A model generated the notes under the pieces. It did not search any database, was not told the DNA's origin, and saw only the letters and a program-made list of their open reading frames with translations. DNA of 64,000 nucleotides from an uncultured Planctomycetaceae bacterium (GTDB lineage Bacteria > Planctomycetota > Planctomycetia > Planctomycetales > Planctomycetaceae): contig CALSLT010000004.1 of the NCBI GenBank assembly GCA_943787265.1, positions 496,001 through 560,000 of the forward strand, written 5' to 3'. Below, in pieces: positions 11,901 to 18,793 of the stretch. Numbering within the stretch: position 1 is the stretch's first letter; each line of letters opens with the position of its first letter. The translations under genes were made by a program, and so were the position numbers.

Positions 11901-12435
11901 CCTGCGAGGCGGATTCGGAGACGACAACCTGAACGGCAACTCGGGCAACGACTCGCTTGATGGAAGCTTCGGTCGGGATTCAATCTCTGGCGGGTCTGGC
12001 GACGACGTCGCTGACGGCGGCCGAGATGCTGACCTGATCAACGGTCAGGGCGGCAACGACACCATCCGAGGCAACCACGGCGACGACACTCTGAACGGCC
12101 AGGAAGGAAATGATGAGATCGTTGGCGGAGACGGAGACGACAACATCATGGGCGGAGCTGGTCGAGACGGACTTGCCGGAAACGACGGAGACGACCTGAT
12201 TCAGGGCCAGGGTGGTTCGGACACGCTCCGAGGAAACGACGGCAACGACACCATCCGAGGTGGAGGCAGCAACGACACCCTGATCGGTGATCAGGGAGAC
12301 GACACCCTGGATGGTGACTCGGGAGACGACATCGGCGTCACCGGCGAAGGAGCAGACACAACGCTCGATCTCGAAACTATCGACGAGTCATTCATACTCA
12401 CACCCTTCCAACTCACAAACATCGACGGTATCTGA
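8917..12435 (+). CDS. Giant Ca2+-binding-repeat protein, copy 3: von Willebrand A domain nested in Calx-beta
   Basis: This 1172-residue protein starts at an ATG preceded by AAAAGGAG. It has the same N-terminal head with LEQRTLLT and the same calcium-binding repeat block as copies 2 and 4. The middle cassette (about 10040-11010) begins with a Calx-beta first strand (VGDLNIAEG). It then switches into a von Willebrand factor A domain whose metal-site motifs are visible: DLSGS for DxSxS, a Thr in GLTNYEDAL, and LSDG. It then returns to the rest of a Calx-beta domain. A short Pro/Thr-rich linker leads to the constant C-terminal module. vWA domains bind ligands through a divalent metal, so adhesion is the likely role. 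The ligand is unknown. Confidence 0.9.
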   Translation: MSLRPWLSGFRARLNKNRNRRIGRGRSASTEQLEQRTLLTATALVIGTELTVLTDAAENVTVQANTTSGNAEVLINGTVLASGSTVPAGSLTSLTIVTGSGDNQVDLSGITAGVFTSLAAISVDSGDGEDVIIGTADVASSLSGGDGNDSITGGTSAEIIRGGDGQDTIDGGDGNDDINAGDGDDSVTAGAGDDTVTGDDGDDIVFGGAGNDSVLANNGADTLLGEAGDDTLNGDGGFDSIDGGDGNDLVFAGADNDTVSGGLGDDTVNGQAGNDSVDGNEGNDLLNGQAGNDSINGNDGNDIVNGNAGNDLLRGNDGDDSIFGGSGNDDGNGGLGNDRIRGNSGNDTLCGGLGFDFIDGDTGNDLINSACEIATPTGLAVGDLNIAEGGSADVVLVVDLSGSTSSFFPGTPVGDINNDGLSDSILDAELASLIAFETDLINRGVSANLSLVGFDSTAFIADLDPVTPGVQLTTTPGADLDNSGVSDFEEVLRSFQIAGLTNYEDALQNAITVFQTLGTVGGTMVFLSDGFPTVGNTVFTNEIATLDSLNVNRRTFAVGGAFDSSFLDMIDSSGMTTTTNSTDELVNELSNIGVTAQVSLVDIVLSQPAPLAFDVDFSTSPGTATADVDYTSTSGTISFAAGDTSATIPVNVISDSMIEGQETFFVTLSNPRATGMQVLPFEFADAVSTVTIFDQGAVVPPATPPVAPPTTPAPVTGVDPDGDTLIGDSGDDTIIGDAGNDIINGMGGDDSVMAAGGNDTVFGGSGRDTIDGGSGDDSLDGQGGADSVTGGDGDDEIVFEGDEDGNDTIFGGNGGDTVTVNTGVTDDTLVIAQDALGRVTVTEGSSTLVVDPSISTVNVNGQAGTDMITVGDLSGVPLSALTVDGGAGPDTIDATGLISGSVRVRLRGGDGNDTITGGTSGDSLFGDAGDDSIDGGAGNDSIQGGDGNDVINTQDGDDTADGGAGDDSVTGGLGNDSLLGGLDGDTLVGNEGDDTLRGGFGDDNLNGNSGNDSLDGSFGRDSISGGSGDDVADGGRDADLINGQGGNDTIRGNHGDDTLNGQEGNDEIVGGDGDDNIMGGAGRDGLAGNDGDDLIQGQGGSDTLRGNDGNDTIRGGGSNDTLIGDQGDDTLDGDSGDDIGVTGEGADTTLDLETIDESFILTPFQLTNIDGI
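11203..12435 (+). repeat. Shared C-terminal module, copy 3 (1233 bp)
   Basis: Its last roughly 190 bp are identical by eye to the end of copy 4 at an offset of 4260, and the identity stops one base after the stop codon. Confidence 0.85.
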
Positions 12436-12470
12436 TCAACACTCTCATTGATCACAATCCAACTAAGCAG

Positions 12471-12503
12471 AACAGCCCGACCATTTGGTCGGGCTGTTTT
12501 TGT
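12471..12503 (+). terminator. Intrinsic terminator after copy 3
   Basis: The 12-bp stem is the same as after copies 1 and 2, with an ATTT loop and a longer T-run. Confidence 0.9.
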
Positions 12504-12990
12504 TGTTGGCTGGTCAATTGCGATTTGAGTTCCCGGGCAAACGCTGGGCTTTTTGACGTGTTCCCTGTGCGCGTATTAAACGTCCTGGCCGGTGTGTAAT
12601 GGCTGAGGGGATATTCCTTTTGAAAACCATGGTCTCTGCTGAGCCGTATTTGTTGATCTCCATGGTAGTAACTGATGAACGGCCTTCGTCCATTCATCCT
12701 CGGGCGGTTCGTGGTGAAGGTGCAAGTCGTCACAACTGTCTACGGATGGATCGCCGAAATAAACCGCGATGGCGTAAGTAAATCCTTGACAGATTGCAAA
12801 AGCGTTTTTTTGTCAGATGTCAAGTCTAATTCACCATTCAGAACACGAAGCTGTAACCGATGCTCGTGAGCTCGGTTTTACTGAGCTGTTTGATGATTCC
12901 CTTCGAATCCTCAACCACTCCCGTTAGGGCTGCTTACCAGATCGTTCCGGTTGTCCCTGTTGTCAGGAACGGCTTAAAAGGAGATTCGCC
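12504..12990 (+). repeat. Inter-copy spacer, homologous to 8421-8916
   Basis: This is the duplicated leader with conserved blocks and no gene. It contains the TTGACA box at 12786-12791, and its end supplies the AAAAGGAG ribosome-binding site of copy 4. Confidence 0.7.
12786..12815 (+). promoter_or_regulatory. Candidate promoter of copy 4 (TTGACA box)
   Basis: TTGACA lies 205 bases before the ATG, in the same context as for copy 3. The -10 element is not clear. Confidence 0.35.
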
Positions 12991-13842
12991 ATGTCACTTC
13001 GTCCCTGGCTTTCAGGATTCCGAGCTCGGCTCAACACTAACCGAACTCGTCGAGTCGCTCGCGGTCGGTCGGTCTCAACAGAGCAGCTTGAACAACGTAC
13101 GTTGCTGACAGCAACCGCTCTCGTCATCGGCACGGACTTGACTGTGCTGACTGATGCCGCTGAAAACGTGACCGTTCAAGCGAACACGACGTCCGGTAAT
13201 GCAGAGGTTCTGATCGATGGAACTGTGCTCGCATCCGGCTCCACTGTTCCGGCCGGTTCGCTGACGAGCCTTACCATTGTCACAGGCTCGGGGGATAACC
13301 AGGTTGACCTGAGCGGTATCACCGCAGGCGTCTTCACTTCTCTCGCCACTATTTCCGTTGATTCCGGCGATGGCGAAGACGTCATCCTGGGAACCGCTGA
13401 CGTCGCCAGCAGTCTGTCGGGGGGAGACGGTAACGACTCCATCACGGGCGGGACCAGTGCGGAAGTCATCCGTGGCGGAGACGGCCAGGATACCATCGAC
13501 GGCGGAGACGGAAACGACGACATCAACGCGGGCGACGGTGACGATTCAGTGACCGCAGGAGCCGGCGATGACACCGTAACCGGCGACGACGGCGACGACA
13601 CTGTATTCGGAGGTGCCGGCAACGACTCGATCCTCGCGAATAACGGAGCGGATAGCCTGTTCGGAGAACTCGGCGACGACACGCTGAATGGCGACGGAGG
13701 ATTCGACTCCATTGACGGCGGTGATGGCAACGACCTTGTCTTCGCAGGGGCCGACAACGACACCGTCTCTGGCGGACTTGGCGACGACACAATCAACGGG
13801 CAAGCAGGCAACGATTCGGTCAATGGCGATGACGGAAACGAT
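12978..13842 (+). repeat. 865-bp 5' block identical to 4682-5546
   Basis: This is the partner of the 5' block of copy 2; no mismatch was found by eye over the whole length. Confidence 0.85.
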
Positions 13843-16695
13843 GTCCTCAACGGACAGGCAGGACAGGACTCCATCAATGGAGGCCTAGGAAACGACATCG
13901 CCAACGGAAACAGTGGCAATGACAACATCGTCGGACTCGACGGCGATGACTCAATCTACGGCGGTTCCGGGGCAGATACCCTGTTCGGCGACGCAGACAA
14001 TGTAGCCGGACTGGAAACCGGAAACGATCGAATCCGAGGAAATTCCGGAAACGACACTATCGTCGGCGGTCTCGGGGCGGACTTCCTGGTCGGTGACACT
14101 GGTGATGACCTGGTTCAAGCAGTCTTCGAAGTAGCAGCCGTCGCACCACCGGCTCCGCCAGTTCCAATTCCGCCGCCACCACCGACACCGCCGCCAGTGG
14201 CCCCGACCTTCCCGCTGCAAGACCTCTTACCTGCAGTACCCACTACGGCTGGTGCAGATTTGGGGAATTCAGCCGTCCTTACATTCGGAACTGGCGATGG
14301 TTCAATTGCCATCACTGTTGATGCAACTGGCGATGTCAACCAATCTGTATTTGATCCGTTGGGTCCGACATATGGGTCGGCTGATCCCCAGTTTATCGAT
14401 ACTAAATTAACAGGAGGTGGCACTGGCCCCGCGAATACTCGTACAACTTTGACCGGAACTAATCTATCGTCAATAACCGGTACGACAAACGAAGCACGCA
14501 GCACATTTGACGCGCTGAATATGAATTGGTCATTAGTTCAAACGGCAGGCCCACTTAACGACGGCGGTGGTACACTTATCGGTGGATTACTAACCCAAAC
14601 CTACACAATCTCAAACCCAACCGCCGCGGCAATTACGTTCGACATCGTACGCTACACCGACTACCACATGCGTAACTACCAGAACGTAAGCAATGACGGG
14701 GGCGGACGTTTCTTTGACTCCCTCGGCAATGACGTCTACTTCGAAAGTACGAACGTCATTACACCAAACCTTGAGGTTGCATTTGTCGGTATTTCTGGAA
14801 TCGGTGGCACACCGGATCCAACAAATCGATACTGGCTGGCGGATCTTTCGACAGTCGATGAGCAGGCGTTTCCTCTACCCAATCTGATTGAAGGCGACAC
14901 TGACAACGACGACATTGTCGACATGCCGACATTTGACAACCGAATAGCCCTTCGAAATCTATTCACCGTTCCCGCTGGAGGCTCCGTCGAATACACGGGC
15001 CACACGACATTTGGGACCACAATTCCTTTGGCCACGGCACCGCCAAATGTGCCGCCAGTTGCTACTGATGATTCAGTTCAGGTTGTTGGTTCACAACCTG
15101 TAACAATAGACCTCGTGTCAAACGATACAGACTCAGACGGTGTTGTTGTATTTAACACCATTCAGATTGTCACTCCTCCCACCAATGGTACAGTGACCAA
15201 TCTGGGAGACGGTCGGGTCACCTATACACCTAATCCTGATTTCTTCGGTACCGACAGTTTCACGTACACGATTACAGACGATGATGGCGATGTAAGTGCC
15301 CCCGCAACGGTGTCAATTACAATTACGGGTGACACCGGCGACGACACATTGTTTGGTAACGACGGCGATGACACACTGGTTGGGTCGGGTCGAAACGACT
15401 TCCTGAACGGCAACGCCGGCGATGACAGCATCCTTGGAAACGGTGGCAATGACACGGTTCTTGGTGGTTCAGGCCGCGACACGATTGACGGTGGTTCGGG
15501 GGATGATTCTCTGGATGGCCAGGGGGGGGCTGATTCGATCACCGGCGGCGACGGGGATGATGAGATTATTTTCGAAGGTGACGAGGACGGGAACGACACC
15601 ATCTTCGGTGGGAACGGTGGCGACACGGTCACTGTTAACACAGGAGTGACGGATGACACGCTGGCCATTGCTCAGGACGCTCTTGGTCGTGTGACGATCA
15701 CCGAAGGCAGTTCGACACTGGTTGTTGACCCGTCGATCGGTACGGTGAATGTCAACGGCCAGGCCGGCACGGACATGATCACCGTTGGTGATCTGAGCGG
15801 TGTTCCGCTGAGTGCTCTCACCGTTGATGGCGGAGCCGGGCCGGACACGATCGATGCGAGTGGTCTGATTTCAGGCAGCGTTCGTGTTCGCCTGCGAGGC
15901 GGCGACGGCAACGACACGATCACCGGTGGTACGTCGGGCGACAGCCTGTTTGGGGACGCCGGTGATGACTCGATCGATGGCGGAGCCGGAAACGATTCCA
16001 TCCAGGGCGGTGACGGCAACGACGTCATCAACACTCAGGATGGCGATGACACTGCGGACGGTGGAGCCGGCGATGACTCGGTGACCGGTGGCCTGGGCAA
16101 CGACAGCCTGCTCGGCGGTCTTGACGGAGACACACTTGTCGGCAACGAAGGCGACGACACACTCCGAGGCGGATTCGGAGACGACAACCTGAATGGCAAC
16201 TCGGGTAACGATTCGCTGCTGGGCAGCTTCGGTCGGGATTCGATCTCTGGCGGGTCTGGCGACGACGTCGCTGACGGCGGGCGAGATGCTGACCTGATCA
16301 ACGGTCAGGGCGGCAACGACACCATCCGAGGCAACCACGGCGACGACACCCTGAACGGTCAGGAAGGAAATGATGAGATCGTCGGCGGAGACGGCGACGA
16401 CAACATCATGGGCGGAGCTGGTCGAGACGGACTTGCCGGAAACGACGGAGACGACCTGATTCAGGGACAGGGTGGTTCGGACACGCTCCGAGGAAATGAC
16501 GGAAACGACACCATCCGAGGTGGAGGCAGCAACGACACCCTGATCGGTGATCAGGGAGACGACACCCTGGATGGTGACTCGGGAGACGACATCGGCGTCA
16601 CCGGCGAAGGAGCAGACACAACGCTCGATCTCGAAACTATCGACGAGTCATTCATACTCACACCCTTCCAACTCACAAACATCGACGGTATCTGA
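12991..16695 (+). CDS. Giant Ca2+-binding-repeat protein, copy 4: unrecognised domain plus cadherin-like cassette
   Basis: This 1234-residue protein has the ATG and Shine-Dalgarno context of the family and an N-terminal head identical to copy 2. After the calcium-binding repeats comes a Pro-rich linker (about 14140-14200). Next is a domain of about 280 residues that I do not recognise (about 14220-15030; beta-rich, with several Tyr and Asp/Asn). A cadherin-like/Ig-like domain of the ATDDSVQV...NDTDSDG...TPNPDFFGTDSFTYTI type (about 15045-15330) follows, then the constant C-terminal module. It is the last member of the array and has a different terminator. Surface or secreted role inferred from architecture only. 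Confidence 0.9.
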   Translation: MSLRPWLSGFRARLNTNRTRRVARGRSVSTEQLEQRTLLTATALVIGTDLTVLTDAAENVTVQANTTSGNAEVLIDGTVLASGSTVPAGSLTSLTIVTGSGDNQVDLSGITAGVFTSLATISVDSGDGEDVILGTADVASSLSGGDGNDSITGGTSAEVIRGGDGQDTIDGGDGNDDINAGDGDDSVTAGAGDDTVTGDDGDDTVFGGAGNDSILANNGADSLFGELGDDTLNGDGGFDSIDGGDGNDLVFAGADNDTVSGGLGDDTINGQAGNDSVNGDDGNDVLNGQAGQDSINGGLGNDIANGNSGNDNIVGLDGDDSIYGGSGADTLFGDADNVAGLETGNDRIRGNSGNDTIVGGLGADFLVGDTGDDLVQAVFEVAAVAPPAPPVPIPPPPPTPPPVAPTFPLQDLLPAVPTTAGADLGNSAVLTFGTGDGSIAITVDATGDVNQSVFDPLGPTYGSADPQFIDTKLTGGGTGPANTRTTLTGTNLSSITGTTNEARSTFDALNMNWSLVQTAGPLNDGGGTLIGGLLTQTYTISNPTAAAITFDIVRYTDYHMRNYQNVSNDGGGRFFDSLGNDVYFESTNVITPNLEVAFVGISGIGGTPDPTNRYWLADLSTVDEQAFPLPNLIEGDTDNDDIVDMPTFDNRIALRNLFTVPAGGSVEYTGHTTFGTTIPLATAPPNVPPVATDDSVQVVGSQPVTIDLVSNDTDSDGVVVFNTIQIVTPPTNGTVTNLGDGRVTYTPNPDFFGTDSFTYTITDDDGDVSAPATVSITITGDTGDDTLFGNDGDDTLVGSGRNDFLNGNAGDDSILGNGGNDTVLGGSGRDTIDGGSGDDSLDGQGGADSITGGDGDDEIIFEGDEDGNDTIFGGNGGDTVTVNTGVTDDTLAIAQDALGRVTITEGSSTLVVDPSIGTVNVNGQAGTDMITVGDLSGVPLSALTVDGGAGPDTIDASGLISGSVRVRLRGGDGNDTITGGTSGDSLFGDAGDDSIDGGAGNDSIQGGDGNDVINTQDGDDTADGGAGDDSVTGGLGNDSLLGGLDGDTLVGNEGDDTLRGGFGDDNLNGNSGNDSLLGSFGRDSISGGSGDDVADGGRDADLINGQGGNDTIRGNHGDDTLNGQEGNDEIVGGDGDDNIMGGAGRDGLAGNDGDDLIQGQGGSDTLRGNDGNDTIRGGGSNDTLIGDQGDDTLDGDSGDDIGVTGEGADTTLDLETIDESFILTPFQLTNIDGI
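15463..16695 (+). repeat. Shared C-terminal module, copy 4 (1233 bp)
   Basis: It has the same length as in copies 2 and 3. Its 5' part carries its own substitutions (for example Ala for Val after DDTL), while its 3' end is identical to copy 3. Confidence 0.85.
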
Positions 16696-16733
16696 TACCG
16701 AAGATCAAAAGCTGAGTTGAATACGAAGTTAGC

Positions 16734-16775
16734 AACAGGGAGTGGGTCGGCCGACGATCCGCTCCCTGTTTTCGT
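16734..16775 (+). terminator. Intrinsic terminator after copy 4
   Basis: A stem AACAGGGAG / CTCCCTGTT encloses an inner GTCGGCCGAC palindrome and is followed by TTTCGTTT. It differs from the terminators of the other three copies. Confidence 0.75.
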
Positions 16776-16808
16776 TTAACCAGACGACGAGCAATCGGCG
16801 ATTGATGC

Positions 16809-16997
16809 TCAGCAGCCGGCCGTTGTGCCGCTATCGTTGTTCCGACGGAGCAGATGACAGGCCGTGAAAGTGACGGCGAGCAGCCACGCTGTTGTCATCA
16901 GAATCGACGGATCGACGAAGTCTCGGTCCAAGCCGTGAAGCAGCGGAATGGCTGCAACAATCAGGTACAAGGCGTTCGTTTCGACGGGCGTTTTCAT
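16809..16997 (-). CDS. Small membrane protein of unknown function (62 residues)
   Basis: The ATG at 16997 has a strong GGAGGA Shine-Dalgarno a few bases upstream; a longer in-frame start at 17015 lacks one. The product has two hydrophobic stretches, about residues 9-23 and 35-50, and a polar C-terminal tail with two Arg-Arg-Asn-Asn residues. I do not recognise it. It stands alone, convergent with the giant-protein array and divergent from the next gene. The Shine-Dalgarno and hydrophobic pattern argue for a real gene, but its small size keeps this uncertain. Confidence 0.5.
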   Translation of the reverse strand: MKTPVETNALYLIVAAIPLLHGLDRDFVDPSILMTTAWLLAVTFTACHLLRRNNDSGTTAGC

Positions 16998-17335
16998 GGC
17001 CAAATCCTCCGACAATTGGAAGAGAACGATCGGCCGCTGACCCGGCGGGAGAAATCGTCGCGATGGGGTCAGAACTCAACCGTTCCTACTGAAATTCTGT
17101 CTCAGCTTCCGGAACGAGGCGGGAAAGTTCGCTGTCGAATTCGGTAGGAATCTCAACTCGACATGCCGAATCCACGGAATCGGGGCATTCCGAGTGACCA
17201 GAACAGGCTGCCGATCCGGGATCCGGTCTTGTGCGGACGAGGTCGTGCAAGCTAAAAACCTCGCCTTGATCAATCTTCCGGACATGGATAGTCCCTTATT
17301 TTGCAGCAATTATCGGCTGTTTTCGGAACACATGG
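16998..17335. other. Intergenic region, nothing recognised
   Basis: This stretch between two divergent genes must hold both promoters, but I see no convincing -35/-10 pair, repeat or RNA. Confidence 0.5.
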
Positions 17336-18727
17336 ATGTGGTGCAGCGTTTGCCAGAGCGACGTGGCGACTGAGGTCGGCGCGGATAATCGACGAGTAAG
17401 CTGTTCGAATTGCGGACACGTTCTCGGCGGAGCTGCCGGCGCGACGACCAATCCCCCATCTGCAGGCGTCGCTCCTGTTTCCGGTCCGGACACGCGAGCG
17501 GAAGAAGCTCGGCAATTGCTCGATCGCTGGGCGAAAGGTCACTTTTTCGACCCCTACGGCCCTCCGAAGAAGACCGGCATTGCAGCGGACACTGCGGTTG
17601 CGGCGGCAGCAGAAGCGATCGCCGCGAAAACTGAAATCGTGGCCGCAGAAAACGAACCACGGCCAACAGACAGACCAATCGCCTCAGCAGCGATGGACGT
17701 TGCAATTACGTCACAGCCAGCGTCACTCAGCAACGAAGACTCACGAAACCTTGAAACGATTGACGAGCGAGCCTTCATTGCTCATCCACCGCAGACTGAC
17801 CTGAAACCAGAGCCGTCGGTACTCGAACCGACCGCAAACGAAGTCCGAGTCACATCGGCTGACGCATCGTCAGCGGACGAAGAACCAACGGAAAAGGCGG
17901 TCACCGTGGAAAACGATTCAGAAGCGGTTGCTGAACCGTCCGACGCCGCGCATGCAACGAGTTCTGCCGAACTGGATCGACTGACTCGTGAAATAATGGC
18001 CCGCGTTTCGAAAATTACAGAAGCTCGCGCAGAAACGGACATCTCGGCAACTGACGGCGCAGCCGTCGAAGCACCTTCCACAGAAACGTTCGCACCTGCC
18101 GCGGGTCTGGCGGCAAGTTTTCCAGAACCTGCCGCGACAGAAACTGGAAGCGAGTACCAGGACAACAACGACCGATCAACACACGCAGCGCCGACCGGAT
18201 TCGATGAACCGATTCCGTCGCGTTCAGAAGTGAATCATCGGATGGATGCCACGCATCAGTCGGCGCTAGATGCAGAGCTCACGATGCCACAAGCGGCCAC
18301 GAATAAGACATCGGCAGAACCGGTGTCCGGCGGCTGGTACAACAATATTGGCCAGATGCTGGCCTACCTGGGGATCATCTGTCTGACGGCTGGAACGTGC
18401 GGGGTCATCGTGTCCTACTTTGGCGGGCCGGCGAGTTACGCGCCGTACGGCTGGCTGGGAGCGACGATCGGCCAGATGCTTCTGTTTCTGGGCATCGTGA
18501 CGTTGATTTCTGCCGGCATGGAGCAAACGTCTCAGGAACTGAAACAGGCCGTCGATCAGCGGATGGACGAGGTCACCCAGCGGCTCGACCAGATCGGTAC
18601 TCGGATCATGCGCATCGAAGAGGCCAATCTCGACGGTCCACCAAAACCTCACATGCTGCCGCAGACTGATCACGAGCGAAGTCGGACAGCTCGTCAGAAT
18701 TCTGAATCAATTCGCAACGACGGTTAG
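17336..18727 (+). CDS. Zinc-ribbon and two-helix membrane protein, function unknown
   Basis: This 463-residue protein begins with two CxxC pairs (Cys3/Cys6 and Cys23/Cys26), a small zinc-ribbon. A long Ala/Glu/Thr-rich low-complexity region, probably disordered, spans about residues 80-330. Two transmembrane helices follow (about 338-362 and 375-397), the first ending in a Gly-rich loop, then a C-terminal amphipathic coiled-coil stretch (about 400-430). The layout suggests a membrane-anchored protein with a cytoplasmic zinc-ribbon, seen in planctomycetes without assigned function. The ATG is preceded by no strong Shine-Dalgarno. It is followed on the same strand by the DUF1592-type gene. Confidence 0.75.
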   Translation: MWCSVCQSDVATEVGADNRRVSCSNCGHVLGGAAGATTNPPSAGVAPVSGPDTRAEEARQLLDRWAKGHFFDPYGPPKKTGIAADTAVAAAAEAIAAKTEIVAAENEPRPTDRPIASAAMDVAITSQPASLSNEDSRNLETIDERAFIAHPPQTDLKPEPSVLEPTANEVRVTSADASSADEEPTEKAVTVENDSEAVAEPSDAAHATSSAELDRLTREIMARVSKITEARAETDISATDGAAVEAPSTETFAPAAGLAASFPEPAATETGSEYQDNNDRSTHAAPTGFDEPIPSRSEVNHRMDATHQSALDAELTMPQAATNKTSAEPVSGGWYNNIGQMLAYLGIICLTAGTCGVIVSYFGGPASYAPYGWLGATIGQMLLFLGIVTLISAGMEQTSQELKQAVDQRMDEVTQRLDQIGTRIMRIEEANLDGPPKPHMLPQTDHERSRTARQNSESIRNDG

Positions 18728-18793
18728 TCGCCTTCGTCGAAATTGATCGGCGTGTTGATTCGCCGAGTCGTCGCTTCCGAGTATCATAAATTC

